40,930 nt of DNA from Faecalimonas sp. (GTDB taxonomy: Bacteria; Bacillota; Clostridia; Lachnospirales; Lachnospiraceae), in the NCBI GenBank assembly GCA_020024645.1, contig JAHHTN010000010.1, forward strand, positions 1-40,930. Reading direction: 5' to 3'. Shown here piece by piece: positions 24,298 through 32,373 of this stretch. The translations under genes and the position numbers were made by a program. Below the pieces are notes generated by a model. It saw only the letters and a program-made list of their open reading frames with translations, had not been told where the DNA came from and made no database searches. The stretch's first letter is position 1. Each line of letters starts with the position of its first letter.

Positions 24298-27200
24298 ATG
24301 GGAGTGAATTGGACGCCAGAACAGAAAAAAGTTATTTCTTTGAGAAATAGAAATATTCTTGTTTCGGCTGCAGCTGGGTCGGGAAAAACAGCGGTCTTAG
24401 TGGAACGTATTATTACAATGTTGACAGAAGATGATCCACCATTAAATGTGGATGAACTTCTCAGTGTAACTTTTACGGAAGCGGCAGCAGCAGAAATGAA
24501 GGAAAGAATTTTATTAGCAATTGAAAAAAAATTGGAAGAAAATCCAAACAATATACATTTGCAGAAACAGTCTACTTTAATTCACAGTGCAATGATTACA
24601 ACGATTCATAGTTTTTGTCTGTCGGTTATACGGGAATATTTTCATACAATAGATTTAGATCCAAGTTTTCGCATTGGAGAGGAAGGAGAATTAAAACTTT
24701 TACAAAAGGAAGTTTTGCAAGAGTTATTGGAAGAACAGTATATGGAGGCAGATGAGAAATTTCTTGATTTTGTGGAACGTTTTGCTACAGGAAAAGATGA
24801 TAATAAATTGGAAGAACTTATTTTGCAATTATATATGTTTTCAGAAAGTTATCCAAATAGTGAAAAATGGCTTGATTCCTGTGTAGATACATATGATGTG
24901 CAAACATTGGAAGAATTTGCATGTACCGATTATTGTAAAAAAGCAATTGAAAATATAAGAAAATATGCAACTGATGCAATTGATTTACTAGAAGCGGGAG
25001 TTGTTGTATGTGAAGAGCCAGAAGGTCCTTATATGTATAAGGAAACATTAGAAAATGAAATAGAAGGGTGGAAAGCGTTTCTCAAATCGGATAACTTATT
25101 AGAGTTTTACGAGAAAAGAAAGTATCCTGAGGGGGAAAGATTAAAACCGAACAGAGATAAAACTGTGTCAGAGGAACTTTCTGTTTTTGTCAAAGGAATA
25201 AGAAAACAAACAAAAGAAATATTATCTGATCTTATCAAAACATATTTATTTCAACCGATTGAAGAGATGATAATAGATATGTCAAAGACAAAGAAAATGA
25301 TAGAAGAATTAACTTTTCTTGTCAAAGAATTTTCCCGTTTATATACGGAGGAAAAACGGAAAAGAAATTTAATTGATTTTGGAGATATGGAACATTTAGC
25401 CTTGCAGATTCTTACAGTCGAGGAAGGAGATGTACTTTTGCCTTCTCCTGTGGCAAAAGAATATCAGAAAAGATTTAAAGAAATTATGATTGATGAATAT
25501 CAGGATAGCAATCTGATTCAAGAGGCTATTCTTACAAGTGTATCTACAATGAGTTGTGGAAGAAACAATATTTTTATGGTTGGGGACGTTAAACAGAGTA
25601 TTTATCGTTTCCGTTTGTCGCGCCCGGAATTATTCATGGAAAAATTCGATACGTATAATATAGAAGATAGTGATAAACAACGTATAGATTTACATAAAAA
25701 TTTTCGAAGTAGAGGAGAAGTGTTAGATAGCACCAACTTTATTTTTGAACAGATTATGACAAAAGGGCTTGGAAAAGTAGAGTATGATGATAGAGCAGCT
25801 TTATATGTAGGAGCAGATTATAAAGAAAAAGAGGGAAATGAGACAGAAGTACTTATTGTTGACGTGGAAAAAGATGTGGAAAGTGAAGAACAGGCTGAAG
25901 AAACTGTAAGAGAACTTGAGGCGAGAGCAGTGTCAAGGAGAATTAAGGAGTTGATGGCAGAACATCAAGTACAGGATAAAGTGACAGGAGAATTGCGTCA
26001 GATATGCTATAAGGATATTGTTATATTGACTCGAAGTTTAAAAGGGTGGACGGATGTATTTGCAAAAATATTAAATCGTGAAGGAATTCCAACTTATACG
26101 GGAAGTAAAGAGGGATATTTTGAAACGCAGGAAATACAAACGATTCTTAATTATTTGCGTATCTTAGATAATCCAAATCAAGATATACCACTTGCTTCTG
26201 TTCTTACATCGAGAATAGGAAAGATTTCAGGGGAGGAATTGTCAGAAATTCGAATTTTAGATAAGGAAGTCTCTTTTTATTGCTGTGTCAAACGATATAT
26301 AAAAGAAGGTGGTAATCTTCTATTAGTAAATCGTTTGAAAAAAATTTTTGAACAAATAGAATATTTTAGGGAAATGATACCGTATACAGCTATTCATGAA
26401 TTGCTCTGGAGAGTAATTGAGGAAACTGGATATGGATATGAAATTGCAGTTATGGCTGGAGGAGAACAAAGAAAAGCAAATTTAGAAATGTTACTAGAAA
26501 AGGCGAAGGTATTTGAGGGAACAAGTTATAAAGGGCTGTTTAATTTTATTCGTTATATGGAACAGTTAAAAAAATATGATGTGGATTATGGTGAGGCAAA
26601 TATTGCAGATGAACAGGCAGATGCGGTTCGTCTTATGAGTATACATAAAAGTAAAGGACTAGAATTTCCGATTGTGTTTGTAGCGGGAATGAATAAACGA
26701 TTTAATAAACAAGATATTACTGGCGAAATCGTAACACACGCGGAATTTGGAATAGGTTTAGATAGAATTGATTTAGAAAAGCGTATGAAATCACCTACAT
26801 TTTTGAAAAAAGTAATTCAAAGAGAAGTTATGTTAGAAAATATTGGGGAGGAACTGCGTATACTTTATGTAGCACTTACTAGAGCAAAAGAAAAGTTGAT
26901 TATGACAGGAACTCTTTCGCAAATAGAGAAAAAGATGCAAGGATATGAGGCGTTGGAAAATAACAGGGAAAAACAGTTACCGTTTACGATGCTCTCAAAA
27001 GCAGCAAGTTATTTTGATTGGGTGCTTCCAGCTATTTTGCGATATCCAGAACATAAACGTGTGGGGAAAGTAAAGGTTATTGGTTTGGAAGAACTTGTGC
27101 AAAAGGAAGTGGAAGAAGAAATTGGTGCAACATATACGAAAGAAAAATTACAGAATTTGGATATGAATCAAATTTTTGTCCCAGAGTTTAAGGAAAAATT

Positions 27201-27891
27201 AGAAGAACAATTTGCTTATCAATATCCTTATGCAAATGAAAATCATTTGAAATTAAAGTTTACTGTATCTGAATTGAAAAAACGAAAAAACTTTCAGGAA
27301 GAAGAAGGAGAACTTCTTGTTAAAGAAGAGGAAGTTGTTCCGATTTTACCAAAAGTTTTGATGGAAGAAGAGGGAGTAAAGGGTGCTTTAAAAGGAACAA
27401 CTTACCATAAAGTGCTAGAACTTTTGGATTTTTCAAAACAATATACATATGAAAGTATGGATATATATTTAGAAAATCTGGTAATAGAAGGAAGAATTTC
27501 AAAAGAAATGAAAGATTGTGTTCGTATTAAAGATTTACTTTGTTTTTTAGAAACGGATATTGCAAAGAGAATGAAAAAGTGTGAGGAAAAAGGAGAACTT
27601 TTCCGAGAACAACCTTTTGTTCTTGGTGTTTCGGCAAAAGAAATTTATCCAAAAGAAGAAACAGATGAAACCCTTCTTATTCAGGGAATTATTGATGTTT
27701 GGATGGAGGAAGAAGAGGGTCTTGTTGTAGTGGATTACAAAACGGATAGAGTAAAAAGTGTAGAAGAATTAAAAGAGAGATATGAAAGTCAGTTAAAATA
27801 TTATGGGGAAGCATTGGAAAAACTTACGGGGAAAAAAGTAAAAGAAAAAATAATGTATTCCTTATTTTTACAGAGAGAAATATATGTTTAA
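24298..27891 (+). CDS. addA: ATP-dependent helicase/nuclease subunit A
   Basis: AddA is the UvrD-like helicase and nuclease subunit of AddAB. It has 1197 aa. Helicase motifs appear in order: Q-motif and Walker A 'VSAAAGSGKTAVLVERI' (about residue 22), 'SVTFTEAAAAEMKERI', Walker B 'IMIDEYQDSN' near residue 398, 'GDVKQSIYRFRLSRPELF', and 'LMSIHKSKGLEFPIVFVAG' near residue 780. The C-terminal RecB-like nuclease is represented by 'IQGIIDVWMEEEEGLVVVDY' and the following KTD lysine. The spacing from addB (2 bp) implies translational coupling. No clear terminator follows; the gap to the next promoter is short and AT-rich. Confidence 0.97.
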   Translation: MGVNWTPEQKKVISLRNRNILVSAAAGSGKTAVLVERIITMLTEDDPPLNVDELLSVTFTEAAAAEMKERILLAIEKKLEENPNNIHLQKQSTLIHSAMITTIHSFCLSVIREYFHTIDLDPSFRIGEEGELKLLQKEVLQELLEEQYMEADEKFLDFVERFATGKDDNKLEELILQLYMFSESYPNSEKWLDSCVDTYDVQTLEEFACTDYCKKAIENIRKYATDAIDLLEAGVVVCEEPEGPYMYKETLENEIEGWKAFLKSDNLLEFYEKRKYPEGERLKPNRDKTVSEELSVFVKGIRKQTKEILSDLIKTYLFQPIEEMIIDMSKTKKMIEELTFLVKEFSRLYTEEKRKRNLIDFGDMEHLALQILTVEEGDVLLPSPVAKEYQKRFKEIMIDEYQDSNLIQEAILTSVSTMSCGRNNIFMVGDVKQSIYRFRLSRPELFMEKFDTYNIEDSDKQRIDLHKNFRSRGEVLDSTNFIFEQIMTKGLGKVEYDDRAALYVGADYKEKEGNETEVLIVDVEKDVESEEQAEETVRELEARAVSRRIKELMAEHQVQDKVTGELRQICYKDIVILTRSLKGWTDVFAKILNREGIPTYTGSKEGYFETQEIQTILNYLRILDNPNQDIPLASVLTSRIGKISGEELSEIRILDKEVSFYCCVKRYIKEGGNLLLVNRLKKIFEQIEYFREMIPYTAIHELLWRVIEETGYGYEIAVMAGGEQRKANLEMLLEKAKVFEGTSYKGLFNFIRYMEQLKKYDVDYGEANIADEQADAVRLMSIHKSKGLEFPIVFVAGMNKRFNKQDITGEIVTHAEFGIGLDRIDLEKRMKSPTFLKKVIQREVMLENIGEELRILYVALTRAKEKLIMTGTLSQIEKKMQGYEALENNREKQLPFTMLSKAASYFDWVLPAILRYPEHKRVGKVKVIGLEELVQKEVEEEIGATYTKEKLQNLDMNQIFVPEFKEKLEEQFAYQYPYANENHLKLKFTVSELKKRKNFQEEEGELLVKEEEVVPILPKVLMEEEGVKGALKGTTYHKVLELLDFSKQYTYESMDIYLENLVIEGRISKEMKDCVRIKDLLCFLETDIAKRMKKCEEKGELFREQPFVLGVSAKEIYPKEETDETLLIQGIIDVWMEEEEGLVVVDYKTDRVKSVEELKERYESQLKYYGEALEKLTGKKVKEKIMYSLFLQREIYV

Positions 27892-27934
27892 AAATAATGC
27901 AATAAATCTTCATAATTTTTTAAATAATATTATA

Positions 27935-27968
27935 TTGCACTACCATATTATATGATATATAATATGGT
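27935..27968 (+). promoter_or_regulatory. padR operon promoter with overlapping perfect palindromic operator
   Basis: TTGCAC (27935-27940), a 17-bp spacer and TATAAT (27958-27963) form a strong promoter. A perfect inverted repeat, ACCATATTATAT (27942-27953) and ATATAATATGGT (27957-27968) around a 3-bp centre, fills the spacer and covers the -10 box. This is the expected layout for autorepression by the PadR protein encoded just downstream. Confidence 0.8.
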
Positions 27969-28005
27969 TATCCAAACAATATTATTTAAGAAAGGAAGTG
28001 GAAAA

Positions 28006-28329
28006 ATGGTATTTAATACAGGAGCAGCACTTTTGGATGCGATTGTATTGTCAGTTGTTTCGCAGGAACAACAGGGAACGTATGGATACAAAATCACTCA
28101 GGATGTGCGCCAAGCATTGGAAGTTTCAGAATCTACTTTATATCCGGTACTTAGAAGGCTGCAGAAAGATGAATGTTTGGAAGTTTATGATATGCAGTTT
28201 GATGGGAGAAATCGAAGATACTATAAAGTGACAGAAAAAGGAATGGCACAGTTAAATCTGTATCGAATAGAATGGAAAAATTATTCAAAAAAGATCAGTG
28301 AGATGTTTGAGAGAGGTGTAGAAGTATGA
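28006..28329 (+). CDS. PadR-family transcriptional regulator
   Basis: This 107-aa winged-helix regulator shows the PadR core 'LLDAIVLSVVSQEQQGTYGY' and 'SESTLYPVLRRLQKDECLEVY', plus the wing 'GRNRRYYKVTEKGMAQL'. The start at 28006 is used because AAAGGAAGTGG precedes it and any upstream start would lie inside the promoter. The stop overlaps the next ATG (ATGA). In clostridia and bacilli such regulators often pair with DUF1700 and DUF4097 membrane proteins in envelope-response operons. The operator palindrome upstream supports autoregulation. The effector is unknown. Confidence 0.93.
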   Translation: MVFNTGAALLDAIVLSVVSQEQQGTYGYKITQDVRQALEVSESTLYPVLRRLQKDECLEVYDMQFDGRNRRYYKVTEKGMAQLNLYRIEWKNYSKKISEMFERGVEV

Positions 28330-29006
28330 ATCGCATAGAGTTTATGGCGGAACTGGAAAGGCTGTTAAAAGCAATACCAGAAGAAGAGCGAAGAGAAGCA
28401 ATACAATATTATGAAGATTATTTTGTGGATGCAGGAGTTGAAAATGAACAGCATATCATTACTGAATTGGAAAGTCCAGAAAAAGTTGCTCAGACAATAA
28501 AATCAGGACTTTGGGGGAAAGAAGAGGATAGTAGTGAATACAGAGAAACAGGATATACAGATATAAGGTTTGAGGAGAAGGAAACCCCAGCAAATAGAGA
28601 GAATAGAGAAGAAAGCAAACCGAAGAAAGACAATAGCCTGTTGAAAATTCTTCTCATTATCGCAATAGCAGTTTTTACTTTACCAATTGTATTCCCACTT
28701 GCAGTGGCAGGACTTGCAGTTATATTTGCAATAGCTGTTTCAGGATTTGCGCTTTTTGGAACGCTTGTTTTGTTGGCTGTTGTTGTAATGATTTGTGGAT
28801 TTTATGTAACTATATGCGGAATATTGGAAATATTCCATTTCCCCGCTTTGGCACTTGTTGTTATAGGTGGAGGACTTTTGGCTTTCGTTGCAGGCCTTGT
28901 GGCAACAGTGTTAATGGTAAAAGTATGTATGATTGTATTCCCTATTTTATCTAGAGGCTTGGTAAACGTTTTCAGAAAATTTGTCAACAGAAAGGAGATT
29001 AAATAA
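28326..29006 (+). CDS. DUF1700 (HAAS domain) membrane protein
   Basis: A 226-aa protein. The N-terminal helical HAAS-type domain (about 1-65) begins 'MNRIEFMAELERLLKAIPEE' and includes 'EAIQYYEDYFVDAG'. It is followed by a charged linker and, from about residue 100, four hydrophobic segments such as 'ILLIIAIAVFTLPIVFPLAV'. The C-terminus is basic. The HAAS domain is thought to relay signals to or from the paired PadR regulator; this is established for the family only by association. It is translationally coupled on both sides, with a 4-bp overlap upstream and TAATG downstream. Confidence 0.88.
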   Translation: MNRIEFMAELERLLKAIPEEERREAIQYYEDYFVDAGVENEQHIITELESPEKVAQTIKSGLWGKEEDSSEYRETGYTDIRFEEKETPANRENREESKPKKDNSLLKILLIIAIAVFTLPIVFPLAVAGLAVIFAIAVSGFALFGTLVLLAVVVMICGFYVTICGILEIFHFPALALVVIGGGLLAFVAGLVATVLMVKVCMIVFPILSRGLVNVFRKFVNRKEIK

Positions 29007-29806
29007 TGAAAGGAAAATGGAAAATATTTGCAATTATTTGTTCCATATTGGCAGGACTCGGAATTGTTTTATGTGTTGCAGGATTTTCCGTAGGAGTAAC
29101 GGATGAAGATGTCAGAGGTGCATTGCATAGAGGAGTTGGATTTGTTCGTGGTATAGAGCATGCAGATATGCAGGAAACAAAAGAAATGAAATTGCCAAAT
29201 ACAAAAGGAATAGATGTAGAAGTCAACAAAATGTTGGTGGAAGTTATTGCTACAGACGATAAGACAATTCATATGGAAAATACTATCGCAGAAGGAGTCG
29301 GACTTGTGGTGAATGAAGATGAAGACTCGGTAGAAATTAAAATGACAGGAAATATAAATAAAGTGATTAATGGTGGAAAATTAATTCTTTATATTCCAAG
29401 AAATATACAATTGCCAGAAATAAATATTCGGGTTGGTAAAGGGAAGATAAATTTAAATGGAATACAGGCGAACGAATTAGATTTAGAAATGGTTCGTGGA
29501 AAAATCAATGCATCAGACTTTGTTGCAGAAGAGCTAAGTATTTCTTGTGGACAGAGTGCGGTAAATATAAACGGTATTGTGCAAAATGATGTGGACTTAG
29601 AGTGCGGAGCGGGCGAAATTAATTTTGAAACAAAGGGAACACAGACGGATTATAATTATGAAATCGAAGTGGGGGTAGGAGAAGTAAATCTTGACAAACA
29701 GAAATTTTCTGGAATAGCAGTAGAAAAACATATCGATAACTATGCTAAAAAAGAAATGGGGATTGCTTGTGGAGCAGGAAAAGTAAATGTTAGATTTATT
29801 CAGTAA
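29006..29806 (+). CDS. DUF4097 family membrane-anchored beta-repeat protein
   Basis: A 266-aa protein with one N-terminal TM helix (about 6-28, 'IFAIICSILAGLGIVLCVAG') and an exported part rich in repeating beta strands, including 'INIRVGKGKINLNGIQANEL', 'SCGQSAVNINGIVQNDVDLE' and 'CGAGEINFETKG'. The regular glycine-turn strands indicate a beta-helix-like adhesin fold typical of DUF4097. Three cysteines occur in the exported part. The function is unknown; operon context with PadR, HAAS and PspC proteins suggests envelope stress sensing or protection. The start overlaps the previous stop. Confidence 0.85.
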   Translation: MKGKWKIFAIICSILAGLGIVLCVAGFSVGVTDEDVRGALHRGVGFVRGIEHADMQETKEMKLPNTKGIDVEVNKMLVEVIATDDKTIHMENTIAEGVGLVVNEDEDSVEIKMTGNINKVINGGKLILYIPRNIQLPEINIRVGKGKINLNGIQANELDLEMVRGKINASDFVAEELSISCGQSAVNINGIVQNDVDLECGAGEINFETKGTQTDYNYEIEVGVGEVNLDKQKFSGIAVEKHIDNYAKKEMGIACGAGKVNVRFIQ

Positions 29807-29823
29807 AATAGGAGGTAAAGAGA

Positions 29824-30006
29824 ATGAAAAAATTATATCGTTCATCAACAGATCAGAAAGTTTGTGGAGTGTGTGCAGGAGTAGCAGAATATTTTGATGT
29901 GGATCCTACAGTAGTACGGTTAGGAATGGTGTTAGCAGCTTGTTTTAGTTTTGGAGCAATGATATTTGGCTATTTTGTAGCAGCAGTTATAATGCCAGAT
30001 AGGTAG
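29824..30006 (+). CDS. PspC domain protein, 60 aa
   Basis: This short membrane protein matches the PspC domain almost end to end: 'KKLYRSSTDQKVCGVCAGVA' followed by 'EYFDVDPTVVRLGMVLAACF' and a C-terminal TM helix ending 'VAAVIMPDR'. PspC proteins act in phage-shock-like membrane stress responses. A GGAGGT site lies 8 bp before the ATG, and the gap to the DUF4097 gene is 17 bp, so it is the last gene of the PadR operon. It has the minimal single-domain size seen in many Gram-positive genomes. Confidence 0.93.
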   Translation: MKKLYRSSTDQKVCGVCAGVAEYFDVDPTVVRLGMVLAACFSFGAMIFGYFVAAVIMPDR

Positions 30007-30013
30007 AAAGTGT

Positions 30014-30080
30014 AAATTGGGGACGTAGCATTTTTCCAAAATGCTATGTCCCCAATTTGTATTAACTATGTCCCTAATTT
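30014..30080. repeat. GGGACGTAG inverted repeat, copy 2, with an extra right arm
   Basis: Arms at 30014-30034 and 30038-30058 pair over 21 bp with a single wobble and a 3-nt loop. The core is TTGGGGACGTAGCA. A second, degenerate right-arm copy ACTATGTCCCTAATTT follows at 30065-30080. It sits 8 bp after the PspC stop, so it probably terminates that operon. The core is the same as at 5353-5381 and 40300-40368. Confidence 0.8.
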
Positions 30081-30180
30081 CTATTGGAATAAAGATAAGA
30101 CAACATAAAAAGTCTATTTTCCTGTATAACATAAGAATTATTGGAAAACCTTACTATATGAAGTGAAAGGGGAAAGTGTT

Positions 30181-30369
30181 ATGGAAAAAAAAGAGAAATT
30201 GCCAATTGTGTTAAATGAAATTGAACCAAAAGACAAACTGAAATATGAAGTGGCAGAGGAATTGGGGCTTTTAGACAAAGTTCTATCGGAAGGATGGCGT
30301 TCGCTGACATCAAAAGAAACAGGGAGAATAGGTGGGTTAATTACTAAGAAAAAACGATTGCAGAAATAA
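30181..30369 (+). CDS. Small acid-soluble spore protein, alpha/beta type (short form)
   Basis: The 62-aa protein contains 'KYEVAEELGL', which fits the first alpha/beta SASP signature (K-x-E-hydrophobic-A-x-E-hydrophobic-G), and 'KETGRIGGLITKK', close to the second signature ending G-G-x-I-x-K-K. These proteins coat spore DNA and protect it from UV and heat. The middle 'DKVLSEGWRSLTS' differs from the classic sequences, as in the shorter clostridial forms. The ATG at 30181 follows AAAGGGGAAAG; a GTG at 30163 would use the ribosome binding site as codons. Expression late in the forespore would be expected, but I did not find a convincing sigma-G promoter. Confidence 0.8.
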   Translation: MEKKEKLPIVLNEIEPKDKLKYEVAEELGLLDKVLSEGWRSLTSKETGRIGGLITKKKRLQK

Positions 30370-30408
30370 TCTGATAAGTTTGAAAGTATGAACAATTTGT
30401 AACGTGGG

Positions 30409-30437
30409 TTGAAAAATCACAATAAGTCTGTTATAAT
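30409..30437 (+). promoter_or_regulatory. Promoter of the WecG/TagA-like gene
   Basis: TTGAAA (30409-30414), a 17-bp spacer and TATAAT (30432-30437) form a strong housekeeping promoter 31 bp upstream of the ATG at 30469. Confidence 0.75.
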
Positions 30438-30468
30438 TTTTCAATTGAGGAAGATAACGGAGAGGGTT

Positions 30469-31152
30469 ATGAAAAGTAGAGTAAATGTGTTAGAAATTGA
30501 ATTGAATAACAATACGGCGAAAGAAGCCATGCAGAAGGTTATGGAATATATGCGAACTGAACCGATGAATATTGTTGAGTTTATCAGTGCAGACACGTTA
30601 GTGAAAAGCAAAGAAGACGAGATGCTTAAGGACAATATTGCACAGGCGGATTTAGTTCTTGCTGGAGAACAAGCAATATTGGAAGTGGCGGAGATTACAG
30701 AAGGAAAGAAATTACAAGAAGTAGGTTCGCATCTCTTTGTGAAAATGCTTTTACGTTATTTTCATAAAAATCATAATAGAGTTTTTATTTTGACAGAGTC
30801 GGAAGAAGAACAACAATATCTTATGGAATATTTGCAAGGAAATTATCGTGGAATTCAAATAGTAGGACAAGAAATTGTCCCTACAGATTCTTCAGCAGAT
30901 GATATGATTTTAAATAGTGTAAATGGTGCAGAAGCAGACTGTGTATTGTCAATGATTTCATCTCCGTTTCAGGAGGCGTTTGCAGTGAGAAACCGAATTT
31001 TGTTAAACACACGTATATGGTTAGGGTTAGGGAAAAACACACCGCTTCCGCTTGGCAAGAAAAAAGGAAAGAAGCTGATAAGAGAGTTTATGATTAAACG
31101 TTTCCTAAAGCGTGAGGTAGAAAAAGAAAAGCAAAAAAGAGGAAATGTATAA
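30469..31152 (+). CDS. Divergent WecG/TagA/CpsF-family glycosyltransferase-like protein
   Basis: The 227-aa protein has the overall layout of the WecG/TagA/CpsF family (PF03808): 'NVLEIELNNNTAKEAMQKVM' at the N-terminus, 'FISADTLVKSKEDEMLKDNI', then 'ADLVLAGEQAILEVA' where active members have A-D-G-x-x-x-V, and 'SSPFQEAFAVRNR' where they have x-P-K-Q-E. Family enzymes add N-acetylmannosamine or similar sugars to lipid-linked precursors. Here key positions are altered, so activity is doubtful. The C-terminus is strongly basic (many Lys/Arg), consistent with membrane-surface binding. The start at 30469 has GGAGAGG upstream. The gene has its own promoter and terminator. Confidence 0.7.
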   Translation: MKSRVNVLEIELNNNTAKEAMQKVMEYMRTEPMNIVEFISADTLVKSKEDEMLKDNIAQADLVLAGEQAILEVAEITEGKKLQEVGSHLFVKMLLRYFHKNHNRVFILTESEEEQQYLMEYLQGNYRGIQIVGQEIVPTDSSADDMILNSVNGAEADCVLSMISSPFQEAFAVRNRILLNTRIWLGLGKNTPLPLGKKKGKKLIREFMIKRFLKREVEKEKQKRGNV

Positions 31153-31180
31153 ATTCAAACTATTTCCTCTTTCTTTTTTT
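31136..31180 (+). terminator. Rho-independent terminator overlapping the WecG-like stop
   Basis: AAAGAGGAAAT (31136-31146) pairs perfectly with ATTTCCTCTTT (31162-31172) and is followed by C and seven Ts. The stop codon lies in the loop. Confidence 0.85.
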
Positions 31181-31266
31181 GGTTAATTGTATTAAAATGT
31201 AGAATGAATATACAGTTTTTTAATGGAGAAACTACTGTTAAAACTTAAAAGATAAGGAGCAAAAGT

Positions 31267-32352
31267 ATGATATCAAATCAAATACTTCAGAACACAATTG
31301 AAGGATTGAAGGCGATTACAAGAATAGATTTATGTATTCTGGGAATAGACGGAAAAGTATTAGCAAGTACATTCGTAGAACAGGAAAATTATGAAAATTC
31401 GCTGGATTCTTTCGTAGAGTCACCGGCAGACAGTCAGGTTATTCAAGGATACCAGTTCTTTAAAATCTTTGATGAACACCAGTTAGAGTATGTATTGGTA
31501 GCAAATGGCAGTAGTGATGATGTTTACATGGTAGGTAAGATTGCAGCTTTTCAGATTCAAAATCTGTTAGTGGCATATAAGGAACGTTTTGATAAAGATA
31601 ATTTTATTAAAAATTTATTGCTAGATAATCTTTTACTAGTGGATATTTATAATCGTGCAAAGAAGCTACATATTGAAACAGATGTAAGAAGAGTGATTTT
31701 CGTTGTTGAAACAGCTCGTGAGAAAGACACAGGCGCAATGGAACACATCCGCTCATTACTTGGTATGAAATCAAAAGATTTTGTAACTGCAGTTGATGAA
31801 AGAAACATCATCATTGTAAAAGAACTTGGTGTTAATGAAGGCTATCCAGAGATGGAAAAAGTAGCCAATGATATTTTAGAAATTTTAAAGACTGAGGGAG
31901 AAGAAGTCCATATTGCATATGGAACAATTGTAAATGATATTAAAGAAGTATCAAAATCATATAAAGAAGCAAAACTTGCGTTAGACGTAGGAAAAATTTT
32001 CTTTGATGAGAAAGATATTGTAGCGTATAGTACACTTGGTATAGGAAGATTAATTTATCAACTTCCTCTTCCACTTTGCAAAATGTTTATTCGAGAGATT
32101 TTTGAGGGGAAATCTCCAGATGAGTTTGACGAAGAAACGTTGACAACAATTAATAAATTTTTTGAAAATAGTTTAAATGTATCAGAGACATCAAGACAGT
32201 TATACATACACAGAAATACGCTTGTTTATAGATTAGACAAGTTACAGAAAAGTACAGGACTAGATTTGAGAGTGTTTGAAGATGCTATCACATTTAAAAT
32301 TGCACTAATGGTTGTGAAATACATGAAGTATATGGAAACACTGGAGTATTAG
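31267..32352 (+). CDS. CdaR/PucR-type transcriptional regulator
   Basis: A 361-aa protein. The N-terminal part (about 1-120, 'NTIEGLKAITRIDLCILGID') resembles a sugar-diacid-recognition or PAS-like sensing domain, the middle is a CdaR GGDEF-like domain, and the C-terminus is a PucR helix-turn-helix ('NVSETSRQLYIHRNTLVYRL' then 'DKLQKSTGLDL'). Members regulate carbohydrate or purine genes, but the target here is unclear. AAGGAG precedes the ATG. It lies 21 bp upstream of ftsE on the same strand with no terminator between, so it may share the transcript and conceivably control the division genes. The effector cannot be read from sequence. Confidence 0.85.
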   Translation: MISNQILQNTIEGLKAITRIDLCILGIDGKVLASTFVEQENYENSLDSFVESPADSQVIQGYQFFKIFDEHQLEYVLVANGSSDDVYMVGKIAAFQIQNLLVAYKERFDKDNFIKNLLLDNLLLVDIYNRAKKLHIETDVRRVIFVVETAREKDTGAMEHIRSLLGMKSKDFVTAVDERNIIIVKELGVNEGYPEMEKVANDILEILKTEGEEVHIAYGTIVNDIKEVSKSYKEAKLALDVGKIFFDEKDIVAYSTLGIGRLIYQLPLPLCKMFIREIFEGKSPDEFDEETLTTINKFFENSLNVSETSRQLYIHRNTLVYRLDKLQKSTGLDLRVFEDAITFKIALMVVKYMKYMETLEY

Positions 32353-32373
32353 TAGTTAATTTAGGAGGAACAT

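Noticed and set aside
20963..27891. Defence-system helicase/nuclease pair
   Set aside because: The two large genes have all the hallmarks of housekeeping AddB and AddA, including the iron-sulfur cysteines, so no new defence function is needed.
30123..30156. Possible sigma-G promoter for the spore protein gene (TGTATA ... CTTACTA)
   Set aside because: The -10 is one change from the sigma-G consensus, but the spacing to the -35-like box is about 21 bp rather than 17-18, so I did not list it.
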